From Veillonella sp. T11011-6 (GTDB lineage: Bacteria > Bacillota > Negativicutes > Veillonellales > Veillonellaceae): 64,000 nt of DNA. Position numbers and translations under genes: made by a program. The notes beneath the pieces are model-generated. The model made no database searches, was not told where the DNA came from, and saw nothing but the letters and a program-made list of their open reading frames with translations. The stretch's first letter is position 1; each line of letters starts with the position of its first letter. Of the stretch, positions 8,093-17,340 are shown piece by piece. Where the stretch lies: NCBI RefSeq assembly GCF_002959755.1, contig NZ_PPCW01000001.1:372001-436000 (forward strand). Reading direction: 5' to 3'.

Positions 8093-10246
8093 TCACAGAT
8101 ACATATCTTTAATATAACTGTATCCCATTATATACATGTGTTCTGATGATGGATCCACATCACGTAGCGCACCATGAGGGCTGCTAAGTAAAACCATATT
8201 ATTTGGTAATACTCGGCCAATTTCATTCATTGAACTAGAACGACTCGTAATAAATAATGTATTAGTCTTATCATTTAATTTTAGATTTTTTTCGCCTCTT
8301 TGTCCATTATATACATCGATTTCTTTCATACTATTTTTATATATTGTTTTTGCAGATCCGTTACTATGAAAGTAGTCTACTTTTACAACCTTTGGATTGA
8401 CACCATATGCTCGTATAGCTTGATTGATAAGCCTTTCATTAGGTGTTGTTTTAATATGGTCCGGTGCATCAATTAATACATAGGCCCCTTCGTGATTAGG
8501 TTCTATACAAAGTAATACATTACACTGCTTCATAGGAATATAGTGAACCAATGCATTCTTATGATACTGTGTCACATAATATGAAGCACCAAAGGTTGTG
8601 ACCATAAAAACTAAACATAACACTATATAAACAGTATACCTTTTTCTATGGGTTAAAAAATACGTAAATAAACCTAATAGAACCAAATACATATAAGCAC
8701 AATAAGGATTCATCATGCCGAACCAAAGTAAACTGCCACTACGACCTAACACATGATTTAAATATAAGGATATACGTAATAGTGCATCTATCAATGACCA
8801 TAGAAATGATATCGGCAATACATAGCTAATAACAGTACTTATAAAAATTAAAACGATAGATAAATCTAATAAAGGTGCCACTATACAAGCTGCTAACAAA
8901 CTAGCAATACTAATATAATGAAAGTAATATAGCTGTAGAGGCAAGATGAGCAACTGTGCTGATACACATAATACAAGAGGTGTTTTAATCCATTTAGGTA
9001 ACCATTGAATACGTTCATATAATACTTTTCCCCATATGAGCAAACCATAGGTTGCACCAAACGATAGCTGAAAGCTTACATCAAATATAGAAAAAGGATC
9101 ATATACTAAACATAGTATGGCACATATGCATAATGCTTGCTTAGCTTGATATAATCGACCTTTTATGTAAGCCATACACATGAGTATGCTCATTATCGTT
9201 GCCCGTACAACAGGAGCATCACCACCAACGACACCACAATACATACAGGCCACTAAAATTCCCATAATCAAACTGGTTCGTTTTCTTAATTTAATAAGTC
9301 GTCCCAGTCCATATACCAATGCTAACAAGAGAGCAATATGTGAACCTGATATAGATAGAATATGAATAAGCCCTGTATAGGAAAAATCCTTCATTGTATC
9401 TTCCCCTAGCTCACTATAATGGCCACCTAAAGCTAATGATTGTGCTAATACATGTTGTGGACCCTCTAGATAATTAGAAATAGTTTTATCTATAGACTCA
9501 CGTATTGATCCACAAATAAATAAGAGTTTCCAATATATTTTTTCAGAAAAGTTTTCTTTATAGTGGAATGCTTGTAAGTCTTTATGACTGGCAACTCTAT
9601 ATACACCATCATGGATTCGCCCTCGAGTATTGGAACTTATATATCGACCCCGAAGATTAATACGACCTTCCTCTTCGATAAGAAATAAGGACTTTGGTGT
9701 ACCTTCTACAACTGAGTATTCCCCCAGTCGTATGGGATATTTGGTAGTAGATACCTTTGAATATACCTGTAACCTTCCCTGTGCATTAATATAATCATTT
9801 TTGGCAGTATCTTTATAAGGATGTAAGCCATGGATATCAATAGTATATTTGTAATACTCCTGTCCGTTCAAATTTACTCCTTCAGGAGCAGTTACAACCG
9901 TACCAAGATATTCTCCTTCTTGCTGCAAATAATATGAAGTATAGCTATTAAAATGTATAATCCGTAAATCTGTTTGATAATACGACAGTCCTACAAAAAC
10001 GGACACTAAAACTATTAACTTACCAAGTGATCGCCACCAATTAGACGATTGTAAGACTTTAAAAACACCGACACCTATAATGGCTATCCCTATCGCAAAA
10101 ATGTAGTACATTTGATTGAGTACAGGAAAATAATTTCCATACCCTAGTATTGTTCCTATAATGATAGATCCTAATATAACATGTGCCCATTGACTATGAG
10201 TTAACACCACTTTTGTACGATCAATAATATTTGTATGTAGTGGCAT
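8093..10246 (-). CDS. comEC: DNA internalization channel ComEC/Rec2, with degenerate C-terminal domain
   Basis: A polytopic membrane protein of about 717 residues. It has N-terminal membrane segments, an external OB-like DUF4131 region, and the Competence domain with TGLIHILSISGSHIALLLAL, followed by many more helices. ComEC forms the inner-membrane channel that takes up single-stranded DNA. The last 150 residues should be a metallo-beta-lactamase-like domain; here a skeleton remains (VLIDAPDH, then an INQAIRAYGVNPKVVKVDY stretch) but the HxHxDH metal motif is replaced by YFHSNGSA near residue 620. The ATG chosen lies 25 bases after the comEA stop; a GTG start 24 codons earlier, overlapping comEA, is possible. 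Its spacing from a clear ribosome binding site is poor, so the start is uncertain. Confidence 0.92.
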   Translation of the reverse strand: MPLHTNIIDRTKVVLTHSQWAHVILGSIIIGTILGYGNYFPVLNQMYYIFAIGIAIIGVGVFKVLQSSNWWRSLGKLIVLVSVFVGLSYYQTDLRIIHFNSYTSYYLQQEGEYLGTVVTAPEGVNLNGQEYYKYTIDIHGLHPYKDTAKNDYINAQGRLQVYSKVSTTKYPIRLGEYSVVEGTPKSLFLIEEEGRINLRGRYISSNTRGRIHDGVYRVASHKDLQAFHYKENFSEKIYWKLLFICGSIRESIDKTISNYLEGPQHVLAQSLALGGHYSELGEDTMKDFSYTGLIHILSISGSHIALLLALVYGLGRLIKLRKRTSLIMGILVACMYCGVVGGDAPVVRATIMSILMCMAYIKGRLYQAKQALCICAILCLVYDPFSIFDVSFQLSFGATYGLLIWGKVLYERIQWLPKWIKTPLVLCVSAQLLILPLQLYYFHYISIASLLAACIVAPLLDLSIVLIFISTVISYVLPISFLWSLIDALLRISLYLNHVLGRSGSLLWFGMMNPYCAYMYLVLLGLFTYFLTHRKRYTVYIVLCLVFMVTTFGASYYVTQYHKNALVHYIPMKQCNVLLCIEPNHEGAYVLIDAPDHIKTTPNERLINQAIRAYGVNPKVVKVDYFHSNGSAKTIYKNSMKEIDVYNGQRGEKNLKLNDKTNTLFITSRSSSMNEIGRVLPNNMVLLSSPHGALRDVDPSSEHMYIMGYSYIKDMYL

Positions 10247-10255
10247 ACCTTCGTC

Positions 10256-10283
10256 ATTACAATTTTGATTGTTAAATTGTAAT
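10256..10283 (-). promoter_or_regulatory. Inverted repeat at the comEA-comEC junction
   Basis: ATTACAATTT and an AAATTGTAAT-type arm form a hairpin that covers the comEA stop codon and ends just before the comEC start. It could slow translation of comEC or partly terminate the transcript. No T run follows, so it is not a simple terminator. Confidence 0.4.
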
Positions 10284-10841
10284 TTTGTCTTTAATTTTCT
10301 TAAATACGCCGTCACCAATGCCCTTCACCCCCTTGATACCTTCAACGGAAGTAAAGGGGCCTTTTTGTGAACGATATTCCTCAATTCTTTTAGCCATGGC
10401 AGGGCCTATACCTGGCAGAGAGTCTAATTCTTTTGCAGTGGCAGAGTTTATGTTTATCTTATTACCACGCAATAACACTTCAGGATTACCGTGAAAGTTA
10501 AATACTACATGGATATGATCACCTGCAGTAACTGGCTTAGCCATATTTACCGACTCTACATCTGCATACGGTAATAGTCCTCCTGCTAGCTTAACAATAT
10601 CACCTACAGTAGCTGAGCTTTCAAGCTCATATAAACCAGGTGAAGCGACTGCACCTGTTATATAAGCGATTGGTTTATTAGGCTGTTGTTCTACAGTAGA
10701 TATAGAAGAATTTCCATCTATACCCCCTTCAGCTAGGACAGAATCGCTTTCATCTGTTATAATAGGCCATAGGAAATAAATTCCTACTAAAATACATAGG
10801 ATTAATACAATTATCATATAGGGCTTCAATTTAACTTTCAT
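10272..10841 (-). CDS. comEA: Competence DNA-binding protein ComEA
   Basis: A 189-residue protein with a short cytoplasmic start (MKVKLKPYM), one membrane helix (about residues 8-27), a linker, an SLBB-type region (AYITGAVASPGLYEL) and two C-terminal helix-hairpin-helix motifs (SLPGIGPAMAKRIEEYR and GIKGVKGIGDGVFKKIKDK). ComEA binds incoming double-stranded DNA outside the cytoplasmic membrane and hands it to ComEC. The ATG chosen has AGGAGGTGC in front; an in-frame ATG 13 codons upstream lacks this. It is the first gene of the operon with comEC, holA and polC. Confidence 0.95.
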   Translation of the reverse strand: MKVKLKPYMIIVLILCILVGIYFLWPIITDESDSVLAEGGIDGNSSISTVEQQPNKPIAYITGAVASPGLYELESSATVGDIVKLAGGLLPYADVESVNMAKPVTAGDHIHVVFNFHGNPEVLLRGNKININSATAKELDSLPGIGPAMAKRIEEYRSQKGPFTSVEGIKGVKGIGDGVFKKIKDKITI

Positions 10842-10879
10842 AGTGCACCTCCTACTGAAGGATTTCCCTATGAAAAACA

Positions 10880-10922
10880 AAACTCCTACCGATGACTCTA
10901 TTGGTCACACTAGCAGGAGTTT
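10880..10922 (-). promoter_or_regulatory. Terminator-like hairpin just upstream of comEA
   Basis: AAACTCCT pairs with AGGAGTTT across a long loop; on the - strand it is followed by TGTTTTTC, as in an intrinsic terminator, and the comEA ribosome binding site follows about 25 bases on. The only DNA further upstream on this strand is the divergent aminopeptidase gene, so the hairpin would act as a leader attenuator or block antisense transcripts. The loop holds CTATTGGTCAC, also present in the hairpin at 25425-25470. Confidence 0.55.
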
Positions 10923-10952
10923 AACAATTGATGACGAATTAAAGGAAAAATT

Positions 10953-12182
10953 ATGAATCAAGATACATTAAGAAAATATGCCCGTACATTATTACAATAC
11001 GGTGTAAACTTGCAGCAAGACCAAACATTAGTTATTTCTGTAGATGTAGAAAACAAAGACTTTGCAGTGATTGTTACTGAAGAAGCTTATGAACTTGGTG
11101 CTAAGGAGGTTGTTCTGAACTGGAGATGCTCCCCAATTGCCCGTCAACGTTTATTACATGCGAAAGAATCTGTTTTAGAAAAACCTGCTAACTGGATACC
11201 GGAATTCTACAAACAATATATCGATGATAAGGCAGCCTTCTTATCTTTAATCAGTGCTAATCCAAAAGCCTTAGAAGGCATTCCAACAGATCGTATTTCC
11301 TTACAATCTCGTAACTTAAATAAAGCGTTATCCTTCTATCATACAGCCATCATGAACTCTTCTGTTACATGGTGTGTTGCTTCTGTACCAACAGTTCTTT
11401 GGGCAGATTTATTAGGCTATAAAGGTACAGACGAAGAAAAAATTAACCAATTATGGGATACATTATTGAAACTTTGCCGCATTGAAGGTGTAGAACCAAA
11501 AGATACGTATCGTCATCATATGGCAAAATTGCGTCACCGCTGTGAAGCATTGAATAAATTAGACTTAAAGGCATTGCGTTATACTTGTGAAAATGGTACT
11601 GACCTCCTATTAGAATTGCCAGAAGGTCATATTTGGCTAGGTGGTGAAGAATCCTCCAAAGATGGTACTATTTTCAATGCTAATATACCTACAGAAGAAG
11701 TTTTCTCTGCTCCACAATACAATGGCGTTAATGGTATTGTGTACAGTACAAAACCTTTAATTTACCACGGTAATACTATTTCTGATTTCTCCTTTACGTT
11801 TAAAGAAGGTAAAATCGTTGAATATACAGCCAAAGAAGGTTATGAAGTATTGAAAGAATTAGTAGAAACTGATGAAGGTTCCCACTACCTCGGCGAGGTT
11901 GCCTTAGTTGATCACTTCAGTCCAATTAGTCAATCTAATCAAATCTTCTTCGAAACATTATTTGATGAAAATGCATCCTGCCATCTAGCAATTGGTGCCT
12001 CTTATCCAACATGCCTTAAAAATAGTGATGGTTTATCTGACGAAGAATTAAAAGAACGCGGCCTTAACCACTCCTTAACACATGTAGACTTTATGATTGG
12101 TCATGAACGTATGAACATCAAAGGCTACACTCGTGATGGCCAAGAAGTTGATATTATGATTGATGGCCGCTTACAAGTATAA
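10953..12182 (+). CDS. Aminopeptidase, M29 family (AmpS/PepS-like)
   Basis: A 409-residue cytosolic metallo-aminopeptidase. Family hallmarks are NIPTEEVFSAP (first metal-binding Glu near 250), SHYLGEVALVD (near 312), HLAIGASYP (near 343) and LTHVDFMIG (near 375), the last three supplying Glu, His and His/Asp ligands of the two-metal centre. It removes N-terminal residues from peptides, presumably in amino-acid recycling. The start is supported by AAAGGAAAAATT before ATG. It is a single-gene unit, divergent from comEA and closed by a terminator at 12301. Confidence 0.9.
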   Translation: MNQDTLRKYARTLLQYGVNLQQDQTLVISVDVENKDFAVIVTEEAYELGAKEVVLNWRCSPIARQRLLHAKESVLEKPANWIPEFYKQYIDDKAAFLSLISANPKALEGIPTDRISLQSRNLNKALSFYHTAIMNSSVTWCVASVPTVLWADLLGYKGTDEEKINQLWDTLLKLCRIEGVEPKDTYRHHMAKLRHRCEALNKLDLKALRYTCENGTDLLLELPEGHIWLGGEESSKDGTIFNANIPTEEVFSAPQYNGVNGIVYSTKPLIYHGNTISDFSFTFKEGKIVEYTAKEGYEVLKELVETDEGSHYLGEVALVDHFSPISQSNQIFFETLFDENASCHLAIGASYPTCLKNSDGLSDEELKERGLNHSLTHVDFMIGHERMNIKGYTRDGQEVDIMIDGRLQV

Positions 12183-12300
12183 ACATAACTACAAAACATA
12201 ACTACAAAACAATCATAAATTGGATGACAGCAAAGAACTGTATGTCTAGTCTAACGTCTCTAGTAGATATCAATTTATATTGGAAAACTACATATGAAAC

Positions 12301-12330
12301 AGACCCTATATACGCTTGTATATAGGGTCT
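12301..12330 (+). terminator. Terminator after the M29 aminopeptidase
   Basis: AGACCCTATATA and TATATAGGGTCT form a 12-base-pair stem followed by TTTT. Between the gene and this hairpin there is a short tandem repeat of ATAACTACAAAAC (about 12185-12210). Confidence 0.9.
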
Positions 12331-12356
12331 TTTGATAATAGTAAAAATTTATTCTA

Positions 12357-12836
12357 TTACAATGTAATATTTAAAGTACGGCCTGTTGGTTGGTACTGAA
12401 TGATTTCTACGCCAGCAGTTTTAAGCATACGTTTAGATGCCTTCACCTCTTTTGTATCCTTGTAGAGGTCATCACGGTAGATAACGGCCTTAATACCACT
12501 TTGAATGATTGCCTTAGCACATTCATTACAAGGGAATAATGTAACATAAATCTTGGAACCCTCTAGAGAGCCACCGCGATAATTCAGAATAGCATTGAGT
12601 TCACTATGTACAGTATAGAAATATTTATTATCGTCTGCTGTATCGCGTTCCCAAGTAAAGTCATCATCACTACAATTCAAAGGCATGCCATTATAACCAA
12701 TGGATAAAATCTTATTATCATTGCTAACGATACATGCACCAACTTGTGTATTAGGATCTTTAGAGCGTTGTGCTGCTAAGATGGCAACGCCCATGAAGTA
12801 TTCATCCCAGGAAATATAATCGCTACGTTTTGCCAT
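12357..12836 (-). CDS. dCMP deaminase (ComEB-like)
   Basis: A 159-residue zinc deaminase. It has the deoxycytidylate deaminase pattern GVAILAAQRSKDPNTQVGAC, the zinc/catalytic motif HSELNAIL near residue 77 (His ligand and catalytic Glu) and PCNECAKAI near 105 (two Cys ligands). It converts dCMP to dUMP for dTTP synthesis. In Bacillus the homologue comEB lies in the comE operon but is not needed for DNA uptake. Here it stands alone next to the leuS terminator, so only a nucleotide role is supported. Confidence 0.93.
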   Translation of the reverse strand: MAKRSDYISWDEYFMGVAILAAQRSKDPNTQVGACIVSNDNKILSIGYNGMPLNCSDDDFTWERDTADDNKYFYTVHSELNAILNYRGGSLEGSKIYVTLFPCNECAKAIIQSGIKAVIYRDDLYKDTKEVKASKRMLKTAGVEIIQYQPTGRTLNITL

Positions 12837-12854
12837 AATTACCTCACTGTAAAA

Positions 12855-12888
12855 TAAGCCCCCTTCTACCTATGTAGTTGGGGGCTTA
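12855..12888 (-). terminator. Terminator after leuS
   Basis: On the - strand TAAGCCCCC-type arms pair across a loop and are followed by TTTTAC. It lies between leuS and the dCMP deaminase gene. Confidence 0.85.
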
Positions 12889-12912
12889 CATTATTAAATG
12901 AATAGAATATCG

Positions 12913-15381
12913 TTATTTAACTACGATATTTACAAGTTTACCAGGTACATAAATAACTTTTACAATATTTTTACCTTCTGTAAACTCTTGAACACGACTA
13001 GACTCTTTAGCCAATGTTTCTAATTCTTCTTTTGTAATATTTACGGAAACAGTAAGTTTATCACGAACTTTACCATTTACTTGTAATACTACTTCTACTT
13101 CATCTACAACGAGAGCTGCCTCTTCGTATACAGGCCATTTTTCTGTGTGGATGGATGTAGTTTCACCCAATTCATGCCACAACTCTTCTGTCATATGAGG
13201 AACAAATGGTGCTAAAAGAAGTAATAAGGAATGAGTCAATTCATTAGCTAAAGCGCTATTGATTGTTTCAGCTTTGTCCTTATGAGCGTACATAGCATTT
13301 ACTAGTTCCATGATAGCAGAAATAGCAGTGTTAAAGTTGAAGTTATTATCGAGGTCTTCTGTAACCTTTTTGATAACACGGTGTAATTCACGACGCAATG
13401 CAAATTCGTCTTTTGTAAGTTCACCAGTTACATTTTTCTTAGCTTCTTCGTTGTATGCATCAACAATACGCCATACACGACCTAAGAAACGGTAAGAACC
13501 TTCAACGCCTTGGTCAGACCAATCAAGGTCACGATCTACAGGAGCTGCAAATAGAATGAATAAACGTGCAGTGTCTGCGCCATAAGTATTGATAATTTCT
13601 TCAGGAGAAACTACATTCCCTTTGGATTTAGACATTTTGCTGCCTTCTTTAAGAACCATACCTTGTGTCAACAAACCACGGAATGGTTCGTTAGCTTCGA
13701 TAAGGCCTAAATCATGAATAACTTTCACAAAGAATCGGGAGTACAACAAGTGCAAGATAGCATGTTCAATACCGCCGATATATTGGTCAACGTTCATCCA
13801 GTAGTTAGCAATTTTTTTATCGAATGGAACTTGGTCGTTTTTAGCGTCTGTATAGCGCAAGAAGTACCAAGAGGAATCGATAAATGTGTCCATTGTGTCT
13901 GTTTCACGACGTGCAGGACCACCACATTTAGGACATGTAGTATTTAAGAAGCTTTCAGATGTAGCCAATGGAGATACAGCACCAGATTCAAATTTAACAT
14001 CCTCTGGCAAGCGTACTGGCAACTGTTCTTCAGGAACGAGTTGTTCACCACATTTTTCACAATATACTACAGGAATTGGCACGCCCCAGTAACGTTGACG
14101 AGAAATCAACCAGTCACGAAGGCGGAAGTTTACTTTACCTTCACCAATACCGCGTTCATTAAGAGCAGCTGTAATAGTTTTACGAGCCTCTTCAGATGTT
14201 TGGCCGTTATATTCACCAGAATTAACGAGGACACCATCTTCATGGTACCATTCTTGCCATTTATCAAGGCTATACTCTTCACCTTCACGAGCTACGACTT
14301 GTTTAATAGGCAAATCGTATTTATGAGCAAATTCCCAGTCACGTTCATCATGCGCAGGGGAACCCATTACGGCACCAGTACCATAGTCTACCAATACATA
14401 GTTTGCAATCCATACAGGAACTTGTTCGCCAGACATTGGGTTTACTGCATAGGAACCAGTGAACATACCTTCTTTAGGTGCCTCTGTAGATGTACGATCA
14501 ATATCGCTCATATTGCGCATACGCGTAATGAAAGCTTCTAATTCAGCTTTATTAGGCGCATTTTCAATAAGGCGTTCCACATATGGATGTTCAGGAGCCA
14601 ATACTACATAGCTTACGCCATAAATAGTATCAACCCGTGTAGTATACACAGATACGCGTTCATTGATGGATGGCACTTCAAAGGAGAATTCTGTACCTTC
14701 AGAACGGCCAATCCAGTTCTTTTGCATCAATTTAACGCGTTGTGGCCAGTGATCAAGAGTGTCCAAATCAGTTAACAAGCGATCCGCATATTCTGTAATG
14801 CGCAAGAACCATTGAGACAAGTCTTTTTTCTCAACTGGGTTGTCACAGCGCCAACAAGCACCATCGATTACTTGTTCGTTAGCCAATACAGTATGGCAAG
14901 TTTCGCACCAGTTTACTTTAGCTTCTTTTTTATAAGCTAAGCCTTTTTTGTAGAACTGTTCGAAGAACCATTGTGTCCACTTATAGTAATCTTCTTTACA
15001 TGTTGCAACTTCACGGTCCCAGTCGTAGGATAAACCAAGTGCTTTTTGTTGCAATTTCATGTTCTCGATATTATCGAGTGTCCATGTTTTAGGGGCAATG
15101 CCATGTTTGATAGCTGCGTTTTCTGCAGGCATACCAAAGGAGTCCCAGCCCATTGGATGTAACACGTTGAAGCCCTTCATTTTTTTGAAACGAGCTACTA
15201 CGTCACCGATGGAATAGTTACGTACGTGACCCATGTGTAAGTTACCAGATGGGTATGGGAACATTTCTAATACATAGTATTTTTCTTTAGATTCATCATA
15301 TTCTGTTTTAAAAGTATGGTTATCTTCCCAGTACTTTTGCCACTTTTTCTCAATATCTTGGGCTACATATTTTTCATTCAT
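12913..15381 (-). CDS. leuS: Leucyl-tRNA synthetase
   Basis: An 822-residue class I synthetase, the usual bacterial length. The HIGH motif is [14 protein letters not shown] (about residue 43), the zinc knuckle [21 protein letters not shown] lies in the catalytic core (listed as ligands near 160-180), the editing domain contains the T-rich STEAPKEG region and [10 protein letters not shown] (near 345), and [14 protein letters not shown] is near 580. The C-terminal anticodon-binding and tail domains are complete. It charges tRNA-Leu. No T-box was seen in the 90 bases upstream, in contrast to glyQS in this window. Confidence 0.97.
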   Translation of the reverse strand: MNEKYVAQDIEKKWQKYWEDNHTFKTEYDESKEKYYVLEMFPYPSGNLHMGHVRNYSIGDVVARFKKMKGFNVLHPMGWDSFGMPAENAAIKHGIAPKTWTLDNIENMKLQQKALGLSYDWDREVATCKEDYYKWTQWFFEQFYKKGLAYKKEAKVNWCETCHTVLANEQVIDGACWRCDNPVEKKDLSQWFLRITEYADRLLTDLDTLDHWPQRVKLMQKNWIGRSEGTEFSFEVPSINERVSVYTTRVDTIYGVSYVVLAPEHPYVERLIENAPNKAELEAFITRMRNMSDIDRTSTEAPKEGMFTGSYAVNPMSGEQVPVWIANYVLVDYGTGAVMGSPAHDERDWEFAHKYDLPIKQVVAREGEEYSLDKWQEWYHEDGVLVNSGEYNGQTSEEARKTITAALNERGIGEGKVNFRLRDWLISRQRYWGVPIPVVYCEKCGEQLVPEEQLPVRLPEDVKFESGAVSPLATSESFLNTTCPKCGGPARRETDTMDTFIDSSWYFLRYTDAKNDQVPFDKKIANYWMNVDQYIGGIEHAILHLLYSRFFVKVIHDLGLIEANEPFRGLLTQGMVLKEGSKMSKSKGNVVSPEEIINTYGADTARLFILFAAPVDRDLDWSDQGVEGSYRFLGRVWRIVDAYNEEAKKNVTGELTKDEFALRRELHRVIKKVTEDLDNNFNFNTAISAIMELVNAMYAHKDKAETINSALANELTHSLLLLLAPFVPHMTEELWHELGETTSIHTEKWPVYEEAALVVDEVEVVLQVNGKVRDKLTVSVNITKEELETLAKESSRVQEFTEGKNIVKVIYVPGKLVNIVVK

Positions 15382-15471
15382 GTAGGGGCCTCCTCATATA
15401 GTCAACCTCATAAGTTGCCGTTTTATAATCAATATTTTTATTTTACTACGTACTGTGAAAGCAGTCAAACT

Positions 15472-17187
15472 CTAGCGTTTTACTACTTGTATAGATTTAG
15501 TTAATTCGTTTTTAGTAGTTGTATTTTGAACAGATCCATGGCTCTTATACGATGCAATTTTATCCTTTGCCTCTTGTGCATCCCGTTCCTTTTGAGCCTT
15601 AGCCTCTTCTTCTAAACGTTTTTTCTCTGCCTTAGCTTCCTCAGCTTGACGTTTTTTCTCAGCTTTAGCTTGCTCCGCTTCTTCTTTAGCTTTGCGTTTA
15701 GCTAATTCTTTTTCTTCTTTAGCCTTACGTTTTGCTTCCGCTTTAGCAGCTTTGGCCTTTTCTTTTTCCTCTAAACGCAATTTATATTGTTCAAGCTTAG
15801 TTAAAGGCTTAGTTTCTTCTACTATAGGTTCAGGAACAACATCTGTAGGAGATTTAGGAATACCGCGGCCTAAGTCTTTGCCTTGAATCATAGCAATAGT
15901 AGATTCATCTTCAAAGCCTTTACGCCATGCAGCAAAACCACCAAGCTGTAACTCTTTTACAAGATCTAGCTTCAAACCTAAAGACGTATTATCTTCAAAC
16001 CAAATACGATCGGAACCAGAGCCAGTTGGGATAGATAAATAATATAATTTTAATCTATCATCCCATGTCATTTTATCCTTGTAGTTTGCAAAGTAACTAC
16101 CTATATTTTTCATAGCCAATGTTTCGCCTTTAGCATAGCCATTTGTATCATGCCATAAGCGCATATAGAATGGCACACCAAGTACTAGTTTTTGGGATGG
16201 CACTTCAGAAAGCATTTTTTCTGCATGATTGCGAACCCATGGATAACTTGCTACAGGACCTGCTGTAGTACTCTTAGCCCATGTTTCATCATAAGCCATG
16301 AGAACTACATAATCTACGGAATTAGCAAAGGCACTACGATTATATACTAAGGACCATTCAGGGCTATCGGAATAACCGGTTACATCAATGGATGTTTTAA
16401 TATTGTATTGATGTAAATGATTTGATAGATATGCTACAAAGGCTGTTAAACGATCACGGTCGGCATAATCAATGTTTTCAAAGTCAAAGTTATAACCATC
16501 AAATCCATAAATATAAGCATATTGAACGAGGTTATGAGCATATTTCTTCCATACAGATTGGTCTGCTAGGATGCCGCTAGTAAAACCAGGGTCAAATCGA
16601 TTCGTAATTAAAGGCCATACGTGGTAACCTTTACTCTTATAATCGTTAACATAATCAATACTTACATTAGGACTTGCTTCGAGGCCCAGGCTATGCAATT
16701 TAAACCAGCTTGGAGAAATGATATTATCGCCGCTAGCATTAAGTTTTGCTTGATATGGAGTTCCCTGTGTTGGCCATGGATCAAAAGCCCAAGACAATGG
16801 TGTTTGCATTGTATACGGAGCTTTTACCGTAGAAGCTTGTGGTGCAGGACCTAATGTTAATTGTCCATTCGTCTTTGTATAGCTCACGCCGAGCATAGCT
16901 GGATCAGACTCAATATCGACATAGGTCGTGCCATTTTTGCTAGTGGTTGGCAATTTTACAGGTTCTCCAACGGCAGCAGGGTCTAAAATAATAGTATTCC
17001 CTTGTAATACTGTTTGAGGTACATATACCGTATAGGATGTTTTATACTGATTAGCTTCGTAATGACGCGTAGTATTCGCCAAGAATTGATCGAGCGGCAC
17101 TAATACTTCTGCTTGTACAGCTGTACTAGACAATGCAGACATCACCAAAGCTGTTAAAGATTTTAAAATAGTAGATTTACGAATCAT
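15472..17187 (-). CDS. Secreted glycoside hydrolase family 18 protein with charged helical tail
   Basis: A 571-residue exported protein. Residues 1-26 are a signal peptide ending SSTAVQAE. A small beta-rich N-terminal region precedes the GH18 barrel, which starts near WAFDPWP and carries the catalytic DGYNFDFEN motif (DxxDxDxE, about 229-237) and later VVLMAYDE and GGFAAWR. From about residue 460 to the end the chain is almost only Lys, Glu and Ala and should form a long single helix or coiled coil. Relatives with this barrel (YaaH/SleL group) cut N-acetylglucosamine polymers, so a peptidoglycan role in the periplasm is likely. The tail may anchor it to the wall. Start ATG has AGGAGA in front, with a small TCCCC/GGGGA hairpin in the leader. 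Confidence 0.85.
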   Translation of the reverse strand: MIRKSTILKSLTALVMSALSSTAVQAEVLVPLDQFLANTTRHYEANQYKTSYTVYVPQTVLQGNTIILDPAAVGEPVKLPTTSKNGTTYVDIESDPAMLGVSYTKTNGQLTLGPAPQASTVKAPYTMQTPLSWAFDPWPTQGTPYQAKLNASGDNIISPSWFKLHSLGLEASPNVSIDYVNDYKSKGYHVWPLITNRFDPGFTSGILADQSVWKKYAHNLVQYAYIYGFDGYNFDFENIDYADRDRLTAFVAYLSNHLHQYNIKTSIDVTGYSDSPEWSLVYNRSAFANSVDYVVLMAYDETWAKSTTAGPVASYPWVRNHAEKMLSEVPSQKLVLGVPFYMRLWHDTNGYAKGETLAMKNIGSYFANYKDKMTWDDRLKLYYLSIPTGSGSDRIWFEDNTSLGLKLDLVKELQLGGFAAWRKGFEDESTIAMIQGKDLGRGIPKSPTDVVPEPIVEETKPLTKLEQYKLRLEEKEKAKAAKAEAKRKAKEEKELAKRKAKEEAEQAKAEKKRQAEEAKAEKKRLEEEAKAQKERDAQEAKDKIASYKSHGSVQNTTTKNELTKSIQVVKR

Positions 17188-17271
17188 GAACTCTCCTAAC
17201 TCTAGTCCCCTAAAGGGGATATAATTTCAATCTCTATATTATACCATATTATATAGAATTCCTCTCAGTTG

Positions 17272-17300
17272 TTGCATGAAGGGTACATGTAATTTATAAT
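17272..17300 (+). promoter_or_regulatory. Promoter of lgt
   Basis: TTGCAT (17272-17277), 17-base spacer, TATAAT (17295-17300). It lies 40 bases before the lgt start codon. Confidence 0.75.
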
Positions 17301-17340
17301 TTATCTTATACAATACAAGTTATTATATAAGGAGTTTTAT

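Noticed and set aside
12183-12215. Short tandem repeat ATAACTACAAAAC as a CRISPR or VNTR
   Set aside because: Only two copies, no spacers, no cas genes nearby.
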